Assembly (NCBI RefSeq): GCF_900108175.1
Contig: NZ_FNVO01000031.1
Coordinates: 1-61,711 of the forward strand
DNA from: Thermomonospora echinospora
GTDB taxonomy: Bacteria; Actinomycetota; Actinomycetes; Streptosporangiales; Streptosporangiaceae
Direction: 5' to 3'
Length of the DNA: 61,711 nt
Shown here piece after piece: positions 42,817 to 51,085 of this stretch (positions within the stretch are counted from its first letter, which is position 1; each line of letters starts with the position of its first letter). The position numbers and the translations under genes are program-made. The notes below the pieces were generated by a model, which saw only the letters and a list, made by a program, of their open reading frames with translations, had not been told where the DNA came from and ran no database searches.

Positions 42817-43755
42817 ATGCGCGCCGTGCTCGTCAGCGTCCCCGGGGACGAACCCCGGGTGCACACCCTCGCCGATCCCGTGCCCGCGGCGGGCCAGGTC
42901 GTCGTGGACATGCTCTATGCGGGCGTCAACCCCATCGACGTGTGGATCGCCCGCGGGGAACTGGGATCGGCAGTCCCGTTCCCCCACGTCCCGGGCTGCG
43001 AGGGCGTCGGCACCGTGGACGACGTGCCCGTGGCGCTGGTCGCCCCGGGCCTCGGCCGGGGACGTCCCGGCACCTACGCCGAACGCGTGGTGGTGGGCGC
43101 CGGGGAGTTCGTCCCCCTGCCGGCGGGCGTCGACCCGGTCCAGGCGGCCGGCGCGAAGACCGCGGGGCTGACCGCACTGGAGGTGTTGCAGACCGGCGGC
43201 CTGACGTCGGAGGACGTGGTCCTCGTGCTGGGGGCCAGCGGTGGGGTCGGCTCGTTCGCGGTGCAGCTCGCCAAGAACGCCGGTGCCCGAGTGCTCGCGC
43301 ACACCGCCTCCGCGGCCAAGAGCGAGGCGGTCGCGGAGCTGGGCGCCGACCGGGTGGTGACGGCCGCCGCACCCGAGCTGCTGGCCGCCGCCGTCGGTGA
43401 CGACCGCCCGACCCTGGTGCTGGACGGCCTCGCGGGCGACTGGACCCAAGGGGCCGCCGCGGCGGCGGCCGAGGAGGCCAGGATCGCCGTGTTCGGCACG
43501 AGCGCCGACAGGCGGCTCACGCTCGACGCGCGCACGCTCTACGGCAAGCGTCTGCGGGTGCAGGGCGGCAACCGTCCCAAGCCTCCGGCCGACGTGCTCC
43601 GCGAGGACCTGGCCGGCCTGCTGTCGCTGATGGCCGAAGGCAGGGTCCGGGTACCGGTCACCGCATCGCTGCCCCTCGGCGCCGCCGCACAGGCCCACGC
43701 CTCGATCCTGGCCCGCACCGCCCTGGGGAAGATCGTTCTGTCCGTACGGGACTGA
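42817..43755 (+). CDS. zinc-free NAD(P)-dependent quinone oxidoreductase (MDR family)
   Basis: A 312-aa medium-chain dehydrogenase/reductase like QOR. The N-terminal GroES-like part has DMLYAGVNPIDVWIARGELG and HVPGCEGVGTV; the Rossmann part has VLVLGASGGVGSFAVQLAKNAGA; zinc ligands are lacking. It reduces quinones or enones with NADPH. AAAGGAGG precedes the ATG. It follows the GntR gene but has its own operator at 42786, linking it to the aromatic pathway. Confidence 0.88.
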   Translation: MRAVLVSVPGDEPRVHTLADPVPAAGQVVVDMLYAGVNPIDVWIARGELGSAVPFPHVPGCEGVGTVDDVPVALVAPGLGRGRPGTYAERVVVGAGEFVPLPAGVDPVQAAGAKTAGLTALEVLQTGGLTSEDVVLVLGASGGVGSFAVQLAKNAGARVLAHTASAAKSEAVAELGADRVVTAAAPELLAAAVGDDRPTLVLDGLAGDWTQGAAAAAAEEARIAVFGTSADRRLTLDARTLYGKRLRVQGGNRPKPPADVLREDLAGLLSLMAEGRVRVPVTASLPLGAAAQAHASILARTALGKIVLSVRD

Positions 43756-43766
43756 TCGGCCTGGCG

Positions 43767-43809
43767 CGCGCAAGCCGCTTCACGCACCGGGCGTGAAGCG
43801 GCTTGCGCG
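43767..43809. terminator. bidirectional terminator between QOR and MFS genes
   Basis: A perfect 19-bp inverted repeat with a 5-base loop (ACCGG) starting 12 bases after the QOR stop and ending 7 bases before the MFS stop. It is one of the strongest hairpins in the window and serves two converging genes. Confidence 0.8.
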
Positions 43810-43815
43810 TTCGGG

Positions 43816-45075
43816 TCAGGCGGCTCCGACGGCCTGCGGCGACTCCTGGGAGGCGGCGCTCCCGGCACGCTGCTCGGGCTCCCGGGCTGCCCCTCCGGCC
43901 AGCGCGAAGAGCAGGGTGGCCGCTCCGAGGAAGACCCAGGCGGCGCCGTACCCGGCGGCCGGCACGATCAGCCCGAATGCCCACGGGAGCACGAACCCGC
44001 CGACGGCCGTGATCGTCAGCATCAGGCCGACCGCGGTGCCGATGTTCTCCGGGCTGACCGAGCGGTCCTCGCCCGGCACGGTCTGCCAGACGGCGAAGCT
44101 GCCGTTGAAGGCGAACCCGATGACGAAGGCGGGCACCCAGAACCAGGCCTCGCCCGCCACCGGCACCAGCAGCAGTCCGGCCGCCTGCAGCACGGTCATG
44201 GCGACGATCACCGGCCGCCGGCGGCCGAACCGGTCGGACAGCCAGCCCGCGACCACGCTGCCGGGAATCCCGGCCAGACCGATCACCAGCGCCGCCAGGC
44301 CGGCCGTTCCCGCGCCGAAACCGCGCCCCTCCTCGCCGTAGGTCTCCAGGAGCTGCGACGCGGCGAAGTAGGCGCCGTAACCGCCGAGGAACGCGACGCC
44401 GTAGACCCACAGCAGCCGGTTGCCCAGCGTCTCCCTGATCGCCTGACGGGTGAGGCTCACCCCCGCGAGGCTCTCCCCGCCCGGCGGCACCCGGAACACC
44501 ACGCCGACGGCGACCCCCGCCAGGACGCAGAGCGTCCCGCTGAGGACCAGCGCCTCCCGCCAGCCGAGGGCCTCGACCACATCGGCCCAGACGTACAGGC
44601 CCAGCGCCGCGCCGAGGCTGAAGGTGGCCGACACCACGCCCAGCGCGAACGCGTGCCGCCGTCCGGTGAACCACACGCTCACGGCGGCGATGCCGATGCC
44701 CGCGTAGATCGACGCGCCGATCCCGCACACGATGCGCAGGGCGAGCAGGGGGCCGTATCCCCCGGCGGCACCGGACAGCGCCGCCGCGGCGCCCTCCAGC
44801 ACCAGCCCGGTGACGAGCGTGGCGCGCAGCCCGAGCCGGGTCGCCAGGAAGCCGGCCGGGATGTGGAAGATGCCGTAGCCGGCGACGAACGCGGAGATCA
44901 GCAGCGCGACCTCCGCGATCTCCATGTGGAACTCCTCGCTCACCGGCCCGAAGGCCGGCGCGATGTTGAACCAGTTGAGCGTCATGAGCACGAAGCCGAT
45001 CGCCACGACGGTGAGCACGGCCCACCGGCGGGCGTCGGACGGCGGAGCGGAGTGCGGGGCACTGGGACTGGGCAT
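43816..45075 (-). CDS. MFS transporter
   Basis: A 419-aa inner-membrane major facilitator with about twelve hydrophobic helices. Family loops are seen in GYGIFHIPAGFLATRLGLRATL (TM2-3) and GSVVAGWLSDRFGRRRPVIV (TM8-9, DRFGRR motif). It most likely imports the aromatic substrate or an intermediate, since its promoter carries the shared operator at 45226-45246. AAGGGG lies before the ATG. Substrate cannot be told from sequence. Confidence 0.88.
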   Translation of the reverse strand: MPSPSAPHSAPPSDARRWAVLTVVAIGFVLMTLNWFNIAPAFGPVSEEFHMEIAEVALLISAFVAGYGIFHIPAGFLATRLGLRATLVTGLVLEGAAAALSGAAGGYGPLLALRIVCGIGASIYAGIGIAAVSVWFTGRRHAFALGVVSATFSLGAALGLYVWADVVEALGWREALVLSGTLCVLAGVAVGVVFRVPPGGESLAGVSLTRQAIRETLGNRLLWVYGVAFLGGYGAYFAASQLLETYGEEGRGFGAGTAGLAALVIGLAGIPGSVVAGWLSDRFGRRRPVIVAMTVLQAAGLLLVPVAGEAWFWVPAFVIGFAFNGSFAVWQTVPGEDRSVSPENIGTAVGLMLTITAVGGFVLPWAFGLIVPAAGYGAAWVFLGAATLLFALAGGAAREPEQRAGSAASQESPQAVGAA

Positions 45076-45225
45076 GGGCGTCCCCTTGGGTTCGCAGGGA
45101 TGGTCCTGGACTGGTTGCTCGAGACCTGCAGATGACAGGTGAGTTACACCAGCGTTTCCCTGATCGCTCAGGAAAAGCGGCTCTGACCAGCAACGTTGCC
45201 GTCTTGCGCAACTCAGGAGTTCATA

Positions 45226-45246
45226 CTTTGTATTACTGAATTTAGG
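45226..45246. promoter_or_regulatory. GntR-type operator before the MFS gene
   Basis: CTTTGTATTACTGAATTTAGG fits the left two-thirds of the shared operator (TTTGTATTAC) and degenerates on the right. It lies 150 bases upstream of the MFS ATG. TTGACA for leftward transcription lies next to it (minus strand of 45250-45255). The rest of the 45076-45435 gap shows nothing else. Confidence 0.45.
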
Positions 45247-45435
45247 ATGTCAAGGGTTCCCGGGGCCCCAGGGCGACCAGGCATGAGACAGCCAGGCACA
45301 GCGGCCCGCCGTCACGAGCCCCGGGGGGGTGGTGGCCGAGTCCGTCTGTTGCTCGCCCAGCGGTTCCGGCAGCGGCCGACAACGTACGGGAGCGTTCAAG
45401 AACGGAGGCCGTGATCGGCGCCCGGCCGGTGAGCC

Positions 45436-45690
45436 GATGCCGGTGAACGTCTATGACTTCGCCGAGCAGACAGCGGGAAGGCGATCCCATACGGGATCTA
45501 CGACATCGCGGTCAACACCGGATGGGTGAACGTCGGCACCGATCACAACACCGTCGCGTTCGCGGTGGAGTCGATCCACCGCTGGTGGAACACCCAAGAA
45601 CACCTACCCGTAGGCCAGGCGGCTACCGGCCACCACCGATGCCGGAGGCGCAGGCCGATGGCGACGACGGCCAGGGCGTGGCGGCTGACC
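45436..45690 (+). pseudogene. ISAzo13-like transposase fragment
   Basis: Translation in shifting frames gives PVNVYDFAEQTAG, then GKAIPYGIYDIAVNTGWVNVGTDHNTVAFAVESI and RWWNTQ, a pattern of ISAzo13-family transposases. At least one frameshift separates the pieces, and both ends are missing. It is a dead relic. Confidence 0.6.
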
Positions 45691-45769
45691 GAACGCGGTG
45701 ATGGGCTTCCCCCTGTTCTCTGGACACTTGCCCTGAGGTCACCGGTGATCATCAGGAAGGATGTCTGTC

Positions 45770-45925
45770 ATGCCGTCACCACACCCTCCCGGGTTCCGGC
45801 GCCGTGCGGTCGAGCTCGCGCGCCAGGGCGACAAGTCCTTGGTTCAGTTGGCGACGCACCTGGGGATCAGCCGGTCCTGCTTGCAGGACTGGGTGGATCA
45901 GGCCGATGCCGATGAGGCGGGCGGC
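45770..45925 (+). pseudogene. IS3-family OrfA fragment
   Basis: MPSPHPPGFRRRAVELARQG, then LATHLGISRSCLQDWVDQADAD, is the helix-turn-helix N-terminus of an IS3-type OrfA. Similarity ends near 45922, where it runs into the cation-transporter fragment on the other strand. GGAAGG precedes the ATG. OrfB is absent. Confidence 0.6.
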
Positions 45926-46035
45926 GGCGCCGGCCGCCTGGCCAGTGCGGTGATGACCAAGGCGGCGATCGGGTCGGCCCAGGACCAGCCGAGCAGGCTG
46001 TTGAGCACCAGGCCCACCAGCAGCAGCTTTCCCGC
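45898..46035 (-). pseudogene. cation diffusion facilitator fragment
   Basis: About 30 residues, AGKLLLVGLVLNSLLGWSW followed by ADPIAALVITALA, match a late membrane helix of CDF-type cation transporters. Everything before and after is missing. It starts where the truncated ArsR frame ends, so a deletion has fused the two genes. Confidence 0.55.
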
Positions 46036-46334
46036 TCGGCATCCGGGCAGGTGCAGTCGGCGGCCACCGCCACCACGGCAGTGCGCAGGTCGTCCAAGGT
46101 ATGACCGAGGCGGGCGTCGGCCGGCTCGTAGCGGCCCCGGCGACCCTCGGAGACGGCGACCACCAGACCGCAGTCCCGCAGGCACGTCAGATGCTTCGGC
46201 AGCCGCGGCCGGGAGATGCCCACCGCCTCGGCCAGGTCGACCGGATGCGCCGGGCCGCCGGTACGGGTGAGCGGAGGCAAGGTTGCAGAACGTATCACTC
46301 CAACTGGAAAATGATCTTCCTGGCGCGGAGTCAC
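46020..46334 (-). pseudogene. ArsR-family metal-sensor remnant
   Basis: The frame holds the core of an ArsR/CmtR-type repressor: GGPAHPVDLAEAVGISRPRL, PKHLTCLRDCGLVVAVSEG, RRGRYEPADARLGHTLDDL and a Cys-rich end ADCTCPDAERESCC. The first 20 residues are unlike the family because the usual first helices are replaced by sequence from the 75-bp repeat. The C-terminus runs into the CDF fragment. It may still fold but is probably non-functional. ArsR genes next to CDF pumps are common in actinomycetes. Confidence 0.6.
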
Positions 46335-46380
46335 CGCTCAGAACGCCTGACATCAAAGCAGGTCACAGTAGTTCCGTCAG
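46306..46380 (+). repeat. imperfect 75-bp direct repeat, copy A
   Basis: This stretch is about three-quarters identical by eye to 50281-50355 in the same orientation; shared blocks include GATCTTCCT, TCACCGCTC, ACGCCTG and AAGCAGGTCA. It ends 65 bases beyond the nrdB stop. The two copies bracket the nrdAB riboswitch cassette. Confidence 0.6.
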
Positions 46381-46445
46381 TTCCCCACCTCCCTGATCCG
46401 GTGGACGCCGCCGGAACCCGTGCAAGGTTCCGGCGGCGTCCGTCG

Positions 46446-47501
46446 TCAGAAGGTCTCGTCGAGGGTGACGGTGCCTTCGACGCCGATCTGGTAGGCCGAG
46501 ACGCGGCGTTCGAAGAAGTTGGACAGTTCCTGGACGTCCTGGAGTTCCATGAACGCCAGTGGGTTGGCGGTGCCGTAGCGGGCGGGCATGTCCAGCCGGG
46601 CCAGCCGCTGGTCGGCGACGTATTCGAGGTAGGCGCGCATATCCTCGGCACTCAGGCCAGGCAGGCCGTCGCCGCACAGGTCGCGGGCGAAGGCGAGTTC
46701 GGCGGCGACGGCTTCCTCCATCATCCGGGTGACCTGGCCGGTCAGCGCGTCGTCGAACAGGTCCGGTTCCTCGGCGCGGACGGTGTCGACGACGCTGAAG
46801 GCGAACTCCATGTGCATCGACTCGTCGCGGAAGACCCAGTTGGTGCCCGAGGCCAGGCCGTTGAGCAGCCCCCTGGAGCGCAGCCAGTACACGTAGGCGA
46901 ACGCCCCGTAGAAGAACAGGCCCTCGATGCAGGCGGCGAAGCAGATCAGGTTGAGCAGGAACGCCCGCCGGTCGTGTCGGGTGCGCAGCTCGTCCAGGTC
47001 GCCGAGGGAGTCGATCCAACGGAAGCAGAACTCCGCCTTGTCGCGGATGGCGGGGATGTTGTCCACCGCGGCGAACGCCTTGGCGCGTTCGGTGTGGTCG
47101 GGCAGGTAGGTGTCGAGCAGGGTCAGGTAGAACTGGACGTGCACGGCCTCCTCAAAGACCTGCCGCGACAGGTACAGGCGAGCCTCGGGGGCGTTGAGGT
47201 GCTTGTACAGGTTGAGCACCAGGTTGTTGGCGACGATGGTGTCGCCGGTGGCGAAGAACGCCACCAGCCGGTTGACCAGGTGCAGTTCGGCGGGGGTGAG
47301 CCGAGCCAGGTCGGCGAGGTCGGAGTGCAGGTCGACCTCCTCCACCGTCCAGGTGTTGCGGATCGCCGCGCGGTAGCGGTCATAGAACGCGGGATACCGC
47401 ATCGGCCGCAGGGTCAGGTTCATGCCGGGGTCGAGCAGCATGCCAGGTCCAGTGAACCCGGCAGGTCCGGCGGATCCGGTGGTCGGAACGGTCACTGGCA
47501 T
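46446..47501 (-). CDS. nrdB: class I ribonucleotide reductase small subunit
   Basis: A 351-aa radical-generating R2 subunit. Di-iron ligands are visible: Asp87 (FFATGDTIV), Glu118 and His121 (EEAVHVQFY), Glu193 (ACIEGLFF), Glu227 and His230 (FRDESMHMEF). The radical Tyr is Tyr125, four residues after His121, so this is a tyrosyl-radical enzyme. The C-terminus ends SAYQIGVEGTVTLDETF, the tail that binds NrdA. ATG at 47501 overlaps the nrdA end by 10 bases; a GTG at 47495 forming a GTGA overlap is an alternative. Confidence 0.92.
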   Translation of the reverse strand: MPVTVPTTGSAGPAGFTGPGMLLDPGMNLTLRPMRYPAFYDRYRAAIRNTWTVEEVDLHSDLADLARLTPAELHLVNRLVAFFATGDTIVANNLVLNLYKHLNAPEARLYLSRQVFEEAVHVQFYLTLLDTYLPDHTERAKAFAAVDNIPAIRDKAEFCFRWIDSLGDLDELRTRHDRRAFLLNLICFAACIEGLFFYGAFAYVYWLRSRGLLNGLASGTNWVFRDESMHMEFAFSVVDTVRAEEPDLFDDALTGQVTRMMEEAVAAELAFARDLCGDGLPGLSAEDMRAYLEYVADQRLARLDMPARYGTANPLAFMELQDVQELSNFFERRVSAYQIGVEGTVTLDETF

Positions 47502-49744
47502 GCCTCGCAGATCTCCGGGTTCTCCAGGGAGCACATCACGGCCTCGGAGGCCGCCTCGGGAGTGACCGCCTGGGTAAGGGTGGTCTGGGCGATCCGGGTG
47601 GCCGGACGCGACCGCAGGTAGTAGGTGGTCTTCAGACCGCTGCGCCAGGCGTAGGCGTACATCGACGACAGCTTCCCGATGGTGGGTGCGGCCATGAACA
47701 GGTTGAGCGACTGGCTCTGGTCGATGTAGGGGGTGCGGGCGGCGGCCAGGTCGATCAGCGCCTTCTGCGGCAGTTCCCACGCGGTGCGGTAGAGCGCCCG
47801 CAGGTCCTCGGGGATCTCGGCGATGTCCTGGACGGAGCCGTCGGCGCGTTTGATCGCGTCCCGGATCTGCGGGGTCCACAGCCCGCGCGTCTTCAGGTCG
47901 GCGACGAGGTAGGAGTTGAGCTGGAGAAACTCCCCTGACAGGGTCTCGCGCTTGAACAGGTTGGACACCTGCGGCTCGACACACTCGTAGCAGCCGGCGA
48001 TGGAGGCGATCGTCGCGGTCGGCGCGATGGCGATCAGCAGCGAGTTGCGCAGACCCGTCTCGGCGACCTTCCGGCGCACCTGTGTCCATTCCCCCGGGTG
48101 GTGTGGGCGGGCGTCGGGCCAGTGGTCGAGGTGCAGGACGCCGCGCGCGGCCCGGGTCCGCTGGTAGGCCGGGTGCGGGCCGTGCTCGCGGGCCAGGTCG
48201 GCGGAGGTGCCGTAGGCGGTCAGCGCGATCTCCTCGGCGATCCGGGTGGACAGCTCCAGCGCCTGCGGCGAGTCGAACGGCAGCCGCAGCCGGAAGAGCA
48301 CGTCCGCCAGCCCCATCACCCCCAGCCCGACCGGCCGCCACGCGGTGTTGGCCGCTGCCGCTTCGGGGGTGGGATAAAAGCCCCGGTCGATCGTGCGATC
48401 CAGGAACCGGACGGCGGTGCGGACGGTGGCGCGCAGCCGCGCCCAGTCCATCCCCTCCGGCCCGGTGTGAGCGGCCAGATTGATCGAGCCCAGATTGCAT
48501 ACTGCCGTCTGGTCATCGTCGGTGACCTGGAGGATCTCGGTGCACAGGTTGGACAGGTGGACCACGTTGCCGGGCTCGGCGGTCTGGTTGCAGGTGCGGT
48601 TGGCGGCATCCTTGAACGTCATCCAGCCGTTGCCGGTCTCGGCGAGCGTGCGCATCATCCGCCCGTACAGCCGTCGTGCCGGCAGGCTGTGCGCCGCCTT
48701 GCCCGCGGCTTCGGCAGCCCGGTAGGCGGCGTCGAACTCCTCGCCCCACAGGTCCACCAGCTCGGGAACGTCCTTGGGGTCGAACAGCGACCAGTCGGCG
48801 TCGGCCTCGACCCGGCGCATGAACTCGTCAGGGACCCAGTTGGCCAGGCTCAGGTTGTGGGTGCGCCGCGCATCCTCCCCCGTGTTGTCGCGCAACTCCA
48901 GGAACTCCTCGATGTCGGCGTGCCAGGTCTCCAAGTACACGCACGCCGCCCCCTGGCGTCTCCCGCCCTGGTTGACGGCCGCGACCGAGGCATCCAAGGT
49001 CCGCAGCCACGGCACGATCCCGTTGGAGTGCCCATTGGTGCCCCGGATCAGCGACCCGCGCGAACGCACCCGGCTCCAGGAGATGCCGATGCCGCCGGCG
49101 TACTTGCTCAGACGGGCCACCTGCCCGTACCGCTCGTAGATCGCCTCCAGCTCGTCGCGCGGGGAGTCCAGCAGGAAGCACGACGACAGCTGCGGCCGGG
49201 CCGCCCCGGAGTTGAACAGCGTCGGCGAGCTCGGCAGATACGACAGCGAGCTCATCAGCCCGTACAGCTCGGCGGCCTCGGCCACCGACTCGGCCAGCCC
49301 GCACGCCACCCGCAGGAAGAAGTACTGCGGACGTTCCAGCACTTGCCGGCTCCGGGGATGCCGCAACAGGTAACGGTCGTAGACGGTGCGCAACCCGAAG
49401 TAGGTGAACCGGTCGTCGGCACCATGGTCGACCAGCGCGTCCAACTCGCGGGCGTGCGCGGCCACGAACCGGGCCATGTCCTCGTTGATCAGCCCCTCGG
49501 CGTGGGCCGCCTCCACCGACGCGGCGAACCCCCCTTCCCCCACCTCCTCGGCGACCTGGCGGGCCAGCAGACGTGCGGCCACCATGGAATAGGCGGGCTC
49601 GGCGGCCACCAGCGCCGCCGCCTGCGCGATCGCCGCCTCCCGCTCGGCCGGCAGCCGCCGCGGGTCGACGCCGGCCAACCCGGCGCACGCCCGCTCGATC
49701 TCCTCGATGCCCGCATCCGGCGGCGCGATCAGTTCCTGCGTCAC
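47492..49744 (-). CDS. nrdA: class I ribonucleotide reductase large subunit
   Basis: A 750-aa R1 subunit that reduces ribonucleoside diphosphates. Catalytic residues: redox pair Cys189 (LSSCFLLDS) and Cys416 (TAVCNLGS), Asn399/Cys401/Glu403 (SNLCTEI), paired Tyr in TTYYLRSR, and the C-terminal reducing pair CEAC at 746-749. The N-terminus starts near the R1 core without the roughly 90-residue ATP cone, so dATP inhibition of the usual type is not expected. GTG at 49744 has GGGAGAG upstream. A cobalamin riboswitch precedes it. Confidence 0.93.
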   Translation of the reverse strand: MTQELIAPPDAGIEEIERACAGLAGVDPRRLPAEREAAIAQAAALVAAEPAYSMVAARLLARQVAEEVGEGGFAASVEAAHAEGLINEDMARFVAAHARELDALVDHGADDRFTYFGLRTVYDRYLLRHPRSRQVLERPQYFFLRVACGLAESVAEAAELYGLMSSLSYLPSSPTLFNSGAARPQLSSCFLLDSPRDELEAIYERYGQVARLSKYAGGIGISWSRVRSRGSLIRGTNGHSNGIVPWLRTLDASVAAVNQGGRRQGAACVYLETWHADIEEFLELRDNTGEDARRTHNLSLANWVPDEFMRRVEADADWSLFDPKDVPELVDLWGEEFDAAYRAAEAAGKAAHSLPARRLYGRMMRTLAETGNGWMTFKDAANRTCNQTAEPGNVVHLSNLCTEILQVTDDDQTAVCNLGSINLAAHTGPEGMDWARLRATVRTAVRFLDRTIDRGFYPTPEAAAANTAWRPVGLGVMGLADVLFRLRLPFDSPQALELSTRIAEEIALTAYGTSADLAREHGPHPAYQRTRAARGVLHLDHWPDARPHHPGEWTQVRRKVAETGLRNSLLIAIAPTATIASIAGCYECVEPQVSNLFKRETLSGEFLQLNSYLVADLKTRGLWTPQIRDAIKRADGSVQDIAEIPEDLRALYRTAWELPQKALIDLAAARTPYIDQSQSLNLFMAAPTIGKLSSMYAYAWRSGLKTTYYLRSRPATRIAQTTLTQAVTPEAASEAVMCSLENPEICEACQ

Positions 49745-49849
49745 GTGCTCTCTCCCTCGCAAGCCACCCTCGAGACAAGGCACGCGAGCAGAGCACGGCA
49801 CACCGCCACCCCGCCCACCGGCCCTCCCTCGAGGCCATGGACGACCAAA

Positions 49850-50045
49850 GCGCGGGCAGGTCTTCGGACTCACGAGCACCGCGTCCGATCACCGGACGCG
49901 TCCTACTGGCCGTCGCTTCCCAGACCCCTAGGGCCCAGTGCTGTTGACGGCGGTCGTTCCCGTTCACCGCTGCGGGGCAGCCCCGGACTCACACCGGGTT
50001 CCCTCTTACGACACCCGACCCCAGCCGGAGACGGGTGAACCAACG
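49850..50045 (-). ncRNA. cobalamin (B12) riboswitch in the nrdAB leader
   Basis: Read on the minus strand the leader contains GGGAACCCGGTGTGAGTCC, GGGGCTGCCCCGCAGCGG, TGAACGGGAACGA and the B12 box AGTCCGAAGACCTGCC at about 49872-49854, in riboswitch order. The B12 box ends some 110 bases before the nrdA GTG. In Streptomyces a riboswitch of this kind lowers class I nrdAB expression when B12 is plentiful and the B12-dependent class II enzyme can work; the same logic is inferred here. Ends are approximate. Confidence 0.9.
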
Positions 50046-50365
50046 CCACAAGAACCATACATCTTGTGCCCCACCAGTCCCGCCAACCCCACATATGGAC
50101 ACGCCGCAGGAGTGAGGGGACTGGGACAGGTCATCGATCAGGAACGGCATGGCCAGCCGAGCTGCGCTTTCGCAGCATCGATTCCCCCGAAGTGGCGACG
50201 AACAGCCCCACCTGCACCACGGCGTTCGACCAGGGTTTCGGGCGGCCCCGGGAACGGATCCCCGCCCGCTCCAACAGACCGGAAGACGATCTTCCTTAGC
50301 GTGGAATCACCGCTCGGGACGCCTGGCGTCGAAGCAGGTCAGGAAGTTTCGTCGGTTCTCCCGGT
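50046..50365. other. 320-bp gap holding only repeat copy B and probable nrd promoter region
   Basis: No coding frame here has motifs or a ribosome site. The leftward nrdAB promoter should lie near 50050-50120. The direct repeat copy occupies 50281-50355. Nothing else is recognised. Confidence 0.5.
50281..50355 (+). repeat. imperfect 75-bp direct repeat, copy B
   Basis: Partner of 46306-46380, with two compensating single-base indels between them. It stops just before the broken flavoprotein gene, as copy A stops at the broken ArsR gene, so both may be ends of an old mobile element. Confidence 0.6.
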
Positions 50366-51035
50366 GAGCCGATCGAGGCCGACGAACTCCTCGTCGCGAT
50401 CGGCCGCACGCCGAACACCCAGGACGTTGGCCTGGACGCCAGCGGCCTGAAGCCGGGCGCCTGACTCACGGTCGACGACACCTTGCGGGTCGTCGGGGAG
50501 GACGGGGCGCCGATCGGTGATGGGTGGCTGTACGCCGCCGGTGACGTCAACCGACGCGTACTGCTGACCCACCAGGGCAAGTACCAGGCCCGAGCCGTCG
50601 GCGACGTCATCGTGGCGCGCGAAGGGCGAAGCGGTCGAGGACGGCCGATGGGGCCGGCACGCGGCGACGGCCGACGAACGTGCGGTGCCGCAGGTGGTCT
50701 TCACCGAACCGGAGATCGCATCGGTCGGGCTGACCGCGGCCGCCGCCGTGGCCGCCGGACTGCGGACCCGGGTCGTCTACCACGACCTGGGCGCCGTCGC
50801 CGGATCCGCCCTGCACGCCGACGGGTACCGGGGGCACGCGCGCATGGTCGTCGACGAGGACCGGAAAGTGATCGTCGGGTTCACGCTCGCCGGTCCCGAC
50901 GTCGCGGAACTGCTGCACGCGGCGACGATCGCGGTCGCCTGCGAGGTCCCGCTGGACCGCCTGTGGCACGCGGTTCCGGCGTTCCCCACCGTCAGCGAGG
51001 TGTGGCTCCGGCTTCTCGAAGCCTACGGCCGCTAA
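50366..51035 (+). pseudogene. pyridine nucleotide-disulfide oxidoreductase remnant
   Basis: Only the C-terminal half of a FAD/NAD(P) disulfide-reductase-type protein remains: ADELLVAIGRTPNTQDVGLD, WLYAAGDVNRRVLLTHQGKY, then VVFTEPEIASVGLTAAAAVA and a dimerisation domain ending WLRLLEAYGR. It is broken three ways: no N-terminal FAD motif or CxxxxC, an in-frame TGA at 50462-50464 where relatives have Trp before LTVDD, and a frameshift near 50630. The last piece is open from 50685 to the stop. Confidence 0.75.
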
Positions 51036-51085
51036 CCGTTCCGCCGAGTACCAGTACCGCCTGTTTTCGAAAGGATCGATCTGTC

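Noticed and set aside
46020-46334. Intact ArsR metal sensor gene
   Set aside because: The first helices are replaced by repeat-derived sequence and the end runs into a transporter fragment, so it is scored as a remnant.
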